From UBA1219 sp045601425 (GTDB lineage: Bacteria; Bacteroidota; Bacteroidia; Bacteroidales; P3): a stretch of 26,506 bases of DNA. Within the stretch, counting starts at the first letter, position 1; each line of letters starts with the position of its first letter. Shown one piece after another: positions 1-7,946 of the stretch. The stretch is from assembly GCA_045601425.1 (NCBI GenBank), contig JAZRZP010000017.1, positions 1 through 26,506 on the forward strand, given 5' to 3'. The translations under genes and the position numbers were made by a program. Below the pieces are notes generated by a model. That model made no database searches and was not told where the DNA came from. It saw only the letters and a program-made list of their open reading frames with translations.

Positions 1-954
1 CTGGCTGCTGCCAAGCTCGCCGTACCGGCTGCGGTACCACTGGTATCCCGAAAGACCTTTCGGCGCCGTGATGGTGGCCACTTCGTTGGAGGCTCCCGGC
101 GAACAGCCGCTCGCACTGAGCAGCATCGGCTGGCAGTCGCCGGAAATATAGCAATAGCCGTAGTGCTGAGTCATCGAACAATCTCCGGTCTTTATTTCTA
201 TGCGGACTGTCTCATAAAGAAAACCGTTAAGATTTATGGCCACTTTGGCCCATGGTTTGTATGCAGCATCGGTGGAACCTGTTCCAGACAGCCGCCAACT
301 TGCATAGTTGCCCGTTCCAACGGCAGAAGAACTTGGTGGGCTCTGCATTATGTAGCAGAGGCTGTCTCCTATATCAACAAAGGTATTTGTCCCGGTCTTT
401 TTTCTGACACGGATTATACATTCCGGGTTGTCGGGGGCAGTATGGAAGGCATTTTCGAGCACTATGGCGTAATAAATGAATATGAGTGAATTTTGCGGTG
501 TTACTTGAAATTCATAATACAGGGCTTCGGCTTCGTGGCAGCCGTAGGTATTTCCCAAACGTATGGAACTTACGATATTGGGATCAATATTCGTTGGGAG
601 GTAGCTCAACTGGTTGCTTGTATTGGGATCGTTGCCGGTATTCATGATTTTGAAGCGGTAGGCATCGTTATTGCCTGATCGGCCTTCGTTGCTGCTGCAA
701 TTTGACGATTGTACGTTAGCCAGTGCGGTATTGGGTATTATGGCTGAACTCATTACCAGATAATCCCTGTTATATGTGCTGGAACCGGTAGTTCTTCCAC
801 CGGCATCGTTACCACCACCTGTTTGACCCGAATAGCTTTGGTAAATGGCAAAACTCAACGGATTTTTAAGTCCCGGACACACACCTTGCGATTTTACCGC
901 TTGGGCAAACAGGACAAGCAACATTATTGCAAATATTTCTTTTTTTATGCTCAT
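1..954 (-). CDS. Secreted Ig/PKD-like surface protein, N-terminal part (cut by left edge)
   Basis: This open frame starts at the ATG complementary to 952-954 and runs without a stop to base 1, giving 318 residues of a longer protein. The first 23 residues form a signal peptide (positive start MSIKK, hydrophobic core, end AVKSQ), so the product is exported. The mature part begins with CPGLKNP and is rich in Gly, Ser, Asn and Thr. It contains regularly spaced cysteines, and the last visible segment (LSGYQWYRS) resembles the tryptophan-centred strand of Ig-like or PKD-like repeats in large Bacteroidetes surface proteins. Such proteins often end in a sorting domain for the type IX secretion system or a gliding-associated C-terminal domain, but that end lies outside the window. 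No function can be assigned. The gene follows the rpsA terminator by about 47 bases and no consensus promoter was found there. Confidence 0.75.
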   Translation of the reverse strand, partial: MSIKKEIFAIMLLVLFAQAVKSQGVCPGLKNPLSFAIYQSYSGQTGGGNDAGGRTTGSSTYNRDYLVMSSAIIPNTALANVQSSNCSSNEGRSGNNDAYRFKIMNTGNDPNTSNQLSYLPTNIDPNIVSSIRLGNTYGCHEAEALYYEFQVTPQNSLIFIYYAIVLENAFHTAPDNPECIIRVRKKTGTNTFVDIGDSLCYIMQSPPSSSAVGTGNYASWRLSGTGSTDAAYKPWAKVAINLNGFLYETVRIEIKTGDCSMTQHYGYCYISGDCQPMLLSASGCSPGASNEVATITAPKGLSGYQWYRSRYGELGSSQ

Positions 955-1000
955 ATTTTGTGTGTTACGCATATATCGCCACGTTTGTTTCATTGAGTTT

Positions 1001-1027
1001 AAAAAAAAGCCCCCAGGGGTTGGGGGC
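1001..1027 (-). terminator. Rho-independent terminator of rpsA
   Basis: On the minus strand a GC-only six-base-pair stem (1022-1027 with 1009-1014, loop of seven bases) is followed by a run of eight T (complement of 1001-1008). It lies 45 bases past the rpsA stop codon and points the same way as rpsA. Confidence 0.9.
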
Positions 1028-1071
1028 CAATCAATTAAAAATGAATTATGAATGAAATAAAAAGTGTGGGC

Positions 1072-2868
1072 TTATTGATTGTTCTTTTCCATTTCTTCCT
1101 TCAAATTAGCAAGAGCATCAATGTCACCGAGGGTTGTTTTTTCCAAAGTGTCGTTCAACTTTTTGGTGGCTTTCTTGGCTGCTCTTTCTTTCTTGCCTTC
1201 TTCAATTTCTGCGTCAGCTTTTTCTTTGTCAAGAACATCTTGAGCTATGCGAGTGTGGGAAACAATGATTTTCTTGTTTTCCTTCGAGAACTCGATAACT
1301 TTGAAGTCTAAGGTTTCATCAACGCGGACTTTGGTTTTGTCTTCTTTTTCCAAATGACGTGTAGGAGCGAATCCTTCAACGCCGTAAGGAAGAACAACGA
1401 CAGCACCTTTTTCGTTCATGCTGACAACAGTACCTTTATGAATGGAATTAACTGTGAATATGCTTTCGTAAACATCCCACGGATTTTCTTCGAGCTGTTT
1501 GTGACCGAGGCTCAAGCGACGGTTTTCGGTATCGACGTCAAGAACAACGACTTCGATTTCTTCTCCGATTTTGGTGAATTCTGCCGGATGTTTGATTTTC
1601 TTGGACCAAGAAAGGTCGGAGATGTGGATTAGTCCGTCAACACCTTCTTCAAGTTCTACAAAGATACCGAAATTGGTAAAGTTGCGAACTATGGCTTTGT
1701 GTTTCGAACCTACAGGGTATTTGTCAACTATTGACAACCACGGATCAGGGATGAGCTGTTTTATACCCAGAGACATTTTGCGTTCTTCGCGGTCGAGGGT
1801 AAGTATTACTGATTCAACTTCGTCGCCGACTTTCAGGAAATCCTGAGCGGAACGGAGGTGCTGAGACCATGACATTTCCGAAACGTGGATAAGGCCTTCA
1901 ACGCCGGGTATGATTTCAACAAATGCGCCATAGTCTGCGATAACGACAACTTTACCCTTAACTTTGTCACCGACTTTGAGGTCGGCATCCAATGCATTCC
2001 AAGGATGAGGAGTAAGCTGTTTGAGACCCAATGCTATGCGGCGTTTTGTTTCGTCGAAGTCAAGGATAACGACATTGATTTTTTCATCAAGGTGAACGAT
2101 TTCTTCCGGATGGTTGATACGACCCCAAGAAAGGTCTGTAATGTGGATAAGTCCGTCTACGCCGCCAAGGTCGATGAATACGCCGTAAGAGGTGATGTTC
2201 TTAACGGTTCCTTCGAGAACCTGACCTTTTTCGAGTTTGGCGATAATTTCAGCTTTCTGAGCTTCGATTTCATCTTCGATGAGGGCTTTGTGGGAAACAA
2301 CGACGTTTTTGTATTCGTGGTTGATTTTCACAACTTTGAATTCCATGTTCTTGTCAACGAATACGTCGTAGTCGCGGATAGGTTTCACGTCGATTTGAGA
2401 ACCGGGGAGGAATGCTTCAATGTTGTCGAATACATTAACGATGAGACCACCTTTGGTACGGGATTTAACGTAACCGGTGATGATTTCCTGTGTTTCGTAA
2501 GCTTGGTTGACACGTTCCCAAGATTTGAGGATGCGTGCTTTCTTGTGCGAAAGGATGAGTTGTCCGTTGGAGTCTTCCTGACTTTCAACGTAAACTTCTA
2601 TTTTGTCTCCGGATTTCAGATCCGGGTTGTATCTCAATTCTGATGCGGGAATAACGCCGTCCGATTTGAATCCGATGTTTACTACGGCTTCACGGTCGCT
2701 TATGGAAACTATTGTTCCTTCTATGATTTCCTGATCAAGATTCTGGTTGAAAGTTTTTTCGTAAGCTTCGCTGAGTTTAGCTTCGTCTTCTTTCGAATAG
2801 TTGTTTTTGTTTTTTCCGATTTCGTCCCAATTGAAATCTGCTAATGGTTGTATGTTTTTTAAATCCAT
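1072..2868 (-). CDS. rpsA: 30S ribosomal protein S1
   Basis: The 598-residue product is ribosomal protein S1, which helps the 30S subunit bind and unfold mRNA. Six consecutive S1 (OB-fold) repeats are visible at about residues 47-110, 128-194, 214-283, 300-370, 386-457 and 473-538. Repeats 3 to 5 carry the classical pattern YGVFIDL...GLIHITDLSW or close variants. The N-terminal 45 residues are acidic and Asn/Lys rich, and the C-terminal 55 residues form a charged Lys/Glu-rich tail. The length fits the six-domain S1 of Bacteroidetes. The gene is monocistronic: it has its own promoter, a leader of about 110 bases with two hairpins, and a strong terminator. In gammaproteobacteria S1 represses its own translation through a structured leader; whether that holds here is inference. 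Bacteroidetes mRNAs often lack strong Shine-Dalgarno sites, which gives S1 extra weight. Confidence 0.97.
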   Translation of the reverse strand: MDLKNIQPLADFNWDEIGKNKNNYSKEDEAKLSEAYEKTFNQNLDQEIIEGTIVSISDREAVVNIGFKSDGVIPASELRYNPDLKSGDKIEVYVESQEDSNGQLILSHKKARILKSWERVNQAYETQEIITGYVKSRTKGGLIVNVFDNIEAFLPGSQIDVKPIRDYDVFVDKNMEFKVVKINHEYKNVVVSHKALIEDEIEAQKAEIIAKLEKGQVLEGTVKNITSYGVFIDLGGVDGLIHITDLSWGRINHPEEIVHLDEKINVVILDFDETKRRIALGLKQLTPHPWNALDADLKVGDKVKGKVVVIADYGAFVEIIPGVEGLIHVSEMSWSQHLRSAQDFLKVGDEVESVILTLDREERKMSLGIKQLIPDPWLSIVDKYPVGSKHKAIVRNFTNFGIFVELEEGVDGLIHISDLSWSKKIKHPAEFTKIGEEIEVVVLDVDTENRRLSLGHKQLEENPWDVYESIFTVNSIHKGTVVSMNEKGAVVVLPYGVEGFAPTRHLEKEDKTKVRVDETLDFKVIEFSKENKKIIVSHTRIAQDVLDKEKADAEIEEGKKERAAKKATKKLNDTLEKTTLGDIDALANLKEEMEKNNQ

Positions 2869-2891
2869 ACTTTGTGTTTTTGGTTTGTTGT

Positions 2892-2969
2892 GACTGCTTA
2901 CCCAGTCGGGTTCGACATAAAGTTTCTTAATTTAAACATCTGACAATCAGCATATTGGTAAGAATATGC
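2892..2969 (-). promoter_or_regulatory. Structured rpsA leader: two hairpins with complementary loops
   Basis: The leader RNA of rpsA contains two perfect hairpins. The 5'-proximal one has a seven-base-pair stem (2963-2969 with 2950-2956) and a six-base loop CUUACC (2957-2962). The start-proximal one has a five-base-pair stem (2903-2907 with 2892-2896) and a six-base loop GGUAAG (2897-2902). The two loops are exact reverse complements, so a kissing interaction is possible. The second hairpin sits 23 bases before the start codon. A competing fold, CCC-GACU-GGG, overlaps the second hairpin and would make the element switchable. The stems and loop complementarity are read from the sequence; the regulatory role is inferred. 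Confidence 0.55.
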
Positions 2970-2986
2970 ATTATCAAATGGTGTTG

Positions 2987-3017
2987 CAAAGATACAAACT
3001 TTTTTTTGATTTGCAAA
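2987..3017 (-). promoter_or_regulatory. rpsA promoter, Bacteroidetes type
   Basis: On the minus strand TATCTTTG (2987-2994) matches the Bacteroidetes -7 box TAnnTTTG, and TTTG (3014-3017) matches the -33 box, with 19 bases between them. Transcription should start near 2978-2984, just before the first leader hairpin. Confidence 0.8.
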
Positions 3018-3126
3018 CTTTTTTCCGATTTTTTTCAACAATGCGTGATTTTAATGCCCGTTTTCAGTAAATATTCTTGCGACAATTGAACATTCCATCC
3101 TTGATAACTTGTTCGCAACCGACGTG

Positions 3127-3154
3127 TTTGCTAAGCAAAAAACAGTTACCTTTG
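3127..3154 (+). promoter_or_regulatory. Likely promoter of the large secreted protein gene
   Basis: TACCTTTG at 3147-3154 matches the -7 consensus TAnnTTTG. A TTTG lies at 3127-3130, but the 16-base spacing is shorter than the usual 19-21. Predicted transcription start is near 3161, giving a leader of about 47 bases before the ATG at 3208. Confidence 0.5.
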
Positions 3155-3207
3155 CTTTTTCCTTGTTTAGGAAAAAGGATTTTGTATATTTTAATAAAAC
3201 ACTGACA

Positions 3208-6200
3208 ATGAAAAGATTAAGTTTGATGTTGTGTTTGACGAGTGTACTGTTTTTCTGCACTCTTCATGCCCAGAAGCCCAAGAGTGCTGCCGTCAGTTTC
3301 ACCGTGGTGAATTACACTTCGGAAATTTCGGCGTTCTTTGAACAGGAAAAGAATGCAGACAAGGACAAAATGTCTGAATATGCCAAACTGATAAGCGATT
3401 ACACGTCGCAATGGAACGGTATGACTCCCGGAATGCGGGAACAGGTTGTGAGCATTTCGAACACCATTGTTAAGCAGAAGGGCCGGCAGCTGGAAATTTC
3501 CGATTTTTTGAGGGCACAGATTCTCGTTCGAGGCACAGACAAGACTTTCGGTTCTTTCGACGAGTGGCTGAAGTGCTTGTCAAAAACGAAAAAGCTGAAG
3601 GATTTCGAGAACTGGTTCGGATTCACGACAAACCTGATAGAATACGGTATCCTCTATTCTTCGAAGACTTCGCAGTGGGAGTTCAACAAATCTTCGTCGT
3701 ACAGATTCAAGATGCAAGACCAGCCGACGGTGGTTTTTGACAAGAGTTTCGAACTTTACTACGGCACCGAAAAGGGAAAGGGGACGGTTTTCGGCACCAC
3801 CGGAACCTTCTACTACAGCGACAACAAGTGGATCGGACACGGAGGCCGCGTGGACTGGAGCCGCACAGGGCTTTCGGCAAACGAATGCTGGGCAAAACTT
3901 CAGGATTACGAAGCCAACACGAAATTTCCTAAATTCTCGGCCGACAGCGTGGAATTCGTGAATCAGCGTTATTTCAAAACTCCGATCAAAGGGCATTTGG
4001 AAGAACATATAACCGGCGTTATGGACGAAGACAAGTATGTTTTTCCGAAATTCCGCTCCTACAAGAAGAATTTCGTGCTTTCGGGCATACTGCCGGACGT
4101 CGATTACAGCGGAAGTTTCATGATGAACGGTAACAAATTCATCACCTCAGACGCCACGTCGGCGGCTTCGCTGATTTTTTACCGCAACAAGCAACGCTTC
4201 ATGACAGTGACGGCATACAAATTCACTATCTCCCCCACTCAGGTTTACTCCGAAAAAGCCGACGTATGCATACGCATAGCCGATGACTCCATCTACAACA
4301 GCGGTGTCTCGGTACGTTACATACCCGCCAACAGAGAAGTACTGATCCTCAACAACAGCAAAAGGAATTACTACAGCCCGTACATAAACACCTACCATGA
4401 ACTTGACATGTATTGCGAATCGATGATATGGAAACTCGATGCGGACATTCTGGACATTTCAATGCTCCGGCAGCAGGGAGCGCAGTCGTTCTCGAATTTC
4501 GAGTCAAGCAACTATTACTCCAAGGCCAAATACGAAGAAATTCAGGGCATCGAAGAAATCAGTCCCATCGACCGAGTGTACCAGTACACAAGGAAGGAGC
4601 ATCTCAACGAATTCTACATAGATGAATTTTCAAGGTTCATCCGCATGGATCTGGGGCAGGCGAAACTCATGATACACAACCTTGCAAAATCGGGGATGCT
4701 TACCTTCAACGAAGGCAACGGACGAGTGTTCGTAAAGGAAAAGCTCATCGACTACGTGAAAGCCAAATCGAAGGCAAAAAACATTGATTACGATGCCATA
4801 AACCTCGTTTCTGCAACCCAGAACCAGTCGAATGCCATTCTGGATCTGAAGACTTTGGACATGACCATGGAAGGTGTTTCGAAATTCATAGTCAGCGACT
4901 CCCAAAAGGTTGCAATTTATCCTAAGAATCAACATGTTACCATAAGAAAAAACCGCAACATCATCTTTGACGGCTACATAAATGCAGGTAAATTTGAAAT
5001 GATTGTCACCAACTGCACATTTGACTACGACCAGTTCAAACTTGACCTTCCGCAGATTGATTCCATGTGGTTTTCGGTAACTTCGTTCACCAATCCTCCT
5101 AACTGGGAGAAAATCAAGACGCCCATAAACAACCTCGTAGGTGAGATACTCATTGACAAGCCCGACAACCACTCGAGCCAGAAGAAGAACAAGGAGTACC
5201 CAATTTTCAGCAGCAAGGAAAAGAGTTACGTTTATTACGACAACCCGCTGGTACGCATAAAGGGCTACGACAGCAAGCGGTTCTACTACACGCTTCAGCC
5301 GTTCACCATAAAGAGCATGCTTGATTTCGAGACCGACAGTCTCATTTTTGCAGGGGCCTTGACTTCGGCCGGAATTTTCCCCGAAATAAAAGAACCGCTC
5401 AGGGTCCAGCCCGATTATTCGCTCGGTTTCGTGATGGAAACTCCACAGAACGGCCTTCCGCTTTACGGTGGCAAAGGCCATTACAACAAGACGATAGACC
5501 TGAGTTACCGCGGATTCCTCGGGCGTGGTCAGGTCGATTACGTAACTTCGGTGACAAAGACCAACGACATCGTATTCCTTCCAGATTCGATGCTTGCCGT
5601 AACCGACACATTCTACATTGAAGAAAAACTTGCCGGCGGCAGCGATTTTCCCGATGCCCAAATTGGCAAAGCCGACGAAGTGTGGCATCCGTATCAGGAC
5701 GAAATGTTCATCCGCCAGCGCAGCAAGAGCGACCCGTTCATGATGTACCACAAGGAAACCCGTTTCGACGGATTCCTGACCCTGCGTCCGAGCGGACTTA
5801 CAGGCAACGGCAAGGCAAGCCTGCTGGATGCGGAAATGACTTCGGACACATTCCAGATGAGACGCCAAGAAATGTCGGCCAAAAATACCGTATTCAAACT
5901 CAAGTCGCAGCTGTTCGACAACTGGGCGTTCTATGCCGAGAACGTGAAATCGAAAATAGATTACAAAAACCGTACGGGTGATTTCACGTCAAACGAAGAA
6001 ATCGGACGTGCAACCCTGCCGATGATGAACTATGCGGCCTACATAGACAAATTCACTTGGGCAATGGACAAATCGGAACTTGCACTCAAGAACAGCAAGT
6101 CGGAAAATGCAGGCGGCATGGGTGCGCTTGACATAGCCGACCGCATACACAAAGGTCAGCCCGGAGCACTGTTCGTGGCAACTCAGGCCGACAGTCTGAA

Positions 6201-7743
6201 TTTTTACGCCACACAGGGCATTTACAGGTACAATCAGGCTCAGCTTTCGGCCAAGGACGTATTCATCGTATATGTAGCCGATGCGGCCATTGCACCTGCA
6301 GGCGACACGCTGCAAATACTTGCAAAGGGTAAAATGAAAACTCTCGAAAATGCAAAAATCGTAGCCGATGTTGAAAACCGCAACCACCTCATCCACAACG
6401 CTACGGTAAACATCGCATCTCGAACCGATTACACTGCTTCGGGTGAGGTGGATTACACAGATGAAGACAACAAGAAGCAGAAGATATTCCTGTCGGCCGT
6501 TACCCCCAACGCACAAGGTGTAACCGTCGGCAAAGGCTTCATCAGCGATTCGCTCGACTTTAAGCTCAGTTCCGCATTCCGATACATGGGCAACGTCACA
6601 CTCAATGCACAGGAAAAGGATTATCTCTTTGAAGGTGGTGTACAGCTTACCCACAACTGCAAGACCGAAAGCGAAGAACTCGGATTCCTCCGTTTCAAAG
6701 GCAACATAGATCCGCAGAACATCGTGATTCCGGTAGATGAAATTCCGACCGACAGCAGGAACAACCGCATGACTGCCTCCATACTTTTCAATACCGACGA
6801 CATGACTCCCTACGGAGCCTTCCTCACCAAGGACAAAGCCGCCGACAACGAGATTATCGGTTCGGCAGGATTCCTGACATACGACAAACTCACCAAGGAA
6901 TACCGCATAGCTTCACGCGAGAAACTCGAAAACGTAGCTGAGACTCCCGGAAAATACCTTGTCCTGAAAACACCGACCTGCGAAGTTGAAGGCGAAGGCC
7001 CGCTCAACTTCGGCATAAAGCAGGATCTGGTAAAGACGTATTCATACGGAACGGTATCGGTGAACGACAGCAAGGCCGAATATGACGTGAACATGCTCTT
7101 CGGATTCAGTTTCCCGATTGACGAACAGGCACTGAACATGATGGGACAATATATTGCCGACGACCTCGGTCTGGCACCTGTAGAAGTAGAGAACCCATTG
7201 CTGCACCGGGCTCTGCTTTACGATTTGGGCATGGAAAAAGGTGAAGAAGTGTACAGCGACTACACCAGCTCGGCCGATTTCGTGAAAATTCCCGAGAACT
7301 TCAAGCACACTCTGTTCTTTTCCGGTCTCAAATGGAAATATCTGCCGGGATTCGGCTACTATTGCAGCGGAACGGCATCGCTGGCACTTGTGGGCAAAGT
7401 ACAGGTGCACAAACTCGTACGCACCAAGATGCAGCTCGTGAAACGCAAGTCAGGAACATATCTGAAAATTTACCTGCAGATTGCCAAAGACCACTGGTAT
7501 TATTTCAATTACGACATTACCAAGCAAAACATGCTCATAAAGTCCAGCTTCGTTGAATTCGACGACCTGATACGGAATGCCAAAAACCGCGAAATATCAG
7601 GGAAAGACGGCAAATACCGCTACCGACTCGTAACCAATGCCACCGAAGTGGCACGCTTCCTCCGCTCCATGGACAACCTCGGTGAAGGCGGCGATGAGGA
7701 ACTCTTCGAAGAAGACGAAATACAGGGCGACGGTGAAGAATAA
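3208..7743 (+). CDS. Very large secreted protein of unknown function (1511 aa)
   Basis: I do not recognise a named family. The frame is open from 3109, but the ATG at 3208 is chosen because it gives a textbook signal peptide (MKRLSLMLCLTSVLFFCTLHAQ, shown in parts: MKRLS start, hydrophobic core, HAQ cleavage site) and sits correctly behind the promoter at 3147-3154. The cysteine in FFCT does not fit a lipobox, so the mature protein is probably soluble periplasmic or surface exposed. No further membrane segment is evident. Most of the chain is aromatic, beta-rich sequence with recurring patterns such as GxGxxxYxxxV, and descriptions of 'layers' like LTGNGKASLLDAEMTSDTF that recall the repetitive beta-sheet proteins of envelope assembly. 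An alpha-helical stretch lies near residues 440-550. The C terminus is strongly acidic (DEELFEEDEIQGDGEE). It is monocistronic, between rpsA and eno, with its own terminator. Codon use looks like that of its neighbours. Confidence 0.85.
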   Translation: MKRLSLMLCLTSVLFFCTLHAQKPKSAAVSFTVVNYTSEISAFFEQEKNADKDKMSEYAKLISDYTSQWNGMTPGMREQVVSISNTIVKQKGRQLEISDFLRAQILVRGTDKTFGSFDEWLKCLSKTKKLKDFENWFGFTTNLIEYGILYSSKTSQWEFNKSSSYRFKMQDQPTVVFDKSFELYYGTEKGKGTVFGTTGTFYYSDNKWIGHGGRVDWSRTGLSANECWAKLQDYEANTKFPKFSADSVEFVNQRYFKTPIKGHLEEHITGVMDEDKYVFPKFRSYKKNFVLSGILPDVDYSGSFMMNGNKFITSDATSAASLIFYRNKQRFMTVTAYKFTISPTQVYSEKADVCIRIADDSIYNSGVSVRYIPANREVLILNNSKRNYYSPYINTYHELDMYCESMIWKLDADILDISMLRQQGAQSFSNFESSNYYSKAKYEEIQGIEEISPIDRVYQYTRKEHLNEFYIDEFSRFIRMDLGQAKLMIHNLAKSGMLTFNEGNGRVFVKEKLIDYVKAKSKAKNIDYDAINLVSATQNQSNAILDLKTLDMTMEGVSKFIVSDSQKVAIYPKNQHVTIRKNRNIIFDGYINAGKFEMIVTNCTFDYDQFKLDLPQIDSMWFSVTSFTNPPNWEKIKTPINNLVGEILIDKPDNHSSQKKNKEYPIFSSKEKSYVYYDNPLVRIKGYDSKRFYYTLQPFTIKSMLDFETDSLIFAGALTSAGIFPEIKEPLRVQPDYSLGFVMETPQNGLPLYGGKGHYNKTIDLSYRGFLGRGQVDYVTSVTKTNDIVFLPDSMLAVTDTFYIEEKLAGGSDFPDAQIGKADEVWHPYQDEMFIRQRSKSDPFMMYHKETRFDGFLTLRPSGLTGNGKASLLDAEMTSDTFQMRRQEMSAKNTVFKLKSQLFDNWAFYAENVKSKIDYKNRTGDFTSNEEIGRATLPMMNYAAYIDKFTWAMDKSELALKNSKSENAGGMGALDIADRIHKGQPGALFVATQADSLNFYATQGIYRYNQAQLSAKDVFIVYVADAAIAPAGDTLQILAKGKMKTLENAKIVADVENRNHLIHNATVNIASRTDYTASGEVDYTDEDNKKQKIFLSAVTPNAQGVTVGKGFISDSLDFKLSSAFRYMGNVTLNAQEKDYLFEGGVQLTHNCKTESEELGFLRFKGNIDPQNIVIPVDEIPTDSRNNRMTASILFNTDDMTPYGAFLTKDKAADNEIIGSAGFLTYDKLTKEYRIASREKLENVAETPGKYLVLKTPTCEVEGEGPLNFGIKQDLVKTYSYGTVSVNDSKAEYDVNMLFGFSFPIDEQALNMMGQYIADDLGLAPVEVENPLLHRALLYDLGMEKGEEVYSDYTSSADFVKIPENFKHTLFFSGLKWKYLPGFGYYCSGTASLALVGKVQVHKLVRTKMQLVKRKSGTYLKIYLQIAKDHWYYFNYDITKQNMLIKSSFVEFDDLIRNAKNREISGKDGKYRYRLVTNATEVARFLRSMDNLGEGGDEELFEEDEIQGDGEE

Positions 7744-7763
7744 TCCGTGACCCGGCAAAAAAA

Positions 7764-7795
7764 CGCGGCTGCTGGGAACAGCCGCGTTTTTTTTT
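7764..7795 (+). terminator. Rho-independent terminator of the large secreted protein gene
   Basis: A perfect eight-base-pair stem CGCGGCTG/CAGCCGCG (7764-7771 with 7779-7786, loop of seven) is followed by nine T. It begins 20 bases after the stop codon at 7743. Confidence 0.95.
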
Positions 7796-7813
7796 GCACT
7801 TTTTTGCCAAACG

Positions 7814-7845
7814 TTTGTTTTTTTGAAAAGAAAAAAGTATCTTTG
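7814..7845 (+). promoter_or_regulatory. eno promoter, Bacteroidetes type
   Basis: TTTG at 7814-7817 and TATCTTTG at 7838-7845 match the -33 and -7 boxes with a 20-base spacer. Transcription would start near 7851-7855, leaving a leader of about 90 bases before the eno ATG. Confidence 0.85.
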
Positions 7846-7854
7846 CAGGTTGCA

Positions 7855-7888
7855 TTTATGTAAAAAAAAATGGCTTTTTTCACATAAA
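7855..7888 (+). promoter_or_regulatory. Hairpin at the 5' end of the eno leader
   Basis: TTTATGT (7855-7861) pairs perfectly with ACATAAA (7882-7888). After one mismatch, six A (7863-7868) pair with six T (7875-7880), leaving a loop of six bases. It would lie at or within a few bases of the 5' end of the mRNA. A role in mRNA stability is the simplest guess; it is AT-rich, so its strength is modest. Confidence 0.4.
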
Positions 7889-7946
7889 GCACTGAGTGAT
7901 AGCAAAATATAGAAATAAAACATAAAACCTTAAATACTTAATAATT

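Noticed and set aside
1885..2643. Long plus-strand open frame opposite rpsA
   Set aside because: It is the shadow of rpsA: the codons mirror the S1 repeats, there is no promoter for it and its product is low in sense (Phe, Val, Asp and Asn rich).
2908..2916. GGGTTCGAC, a tRNA T-loop-like string
   Set aside because: No acceptor stem, anticodon arm or D-arm can be built around it; the bases are part of the rpsA leader.
3109..3207. Upstream start extension of the large secreted protein
   Set aside because: The extension would put the start before the -7 box and bury the signal peptide 33 residues inside.
4630..5868. 412-codon minus-strand frame inside the large secreted protein gene
   Set aside because: The plus-strand frame has a signal peptide, promoter and terminator; the reverse frame has none and reads as a mirrored composition.
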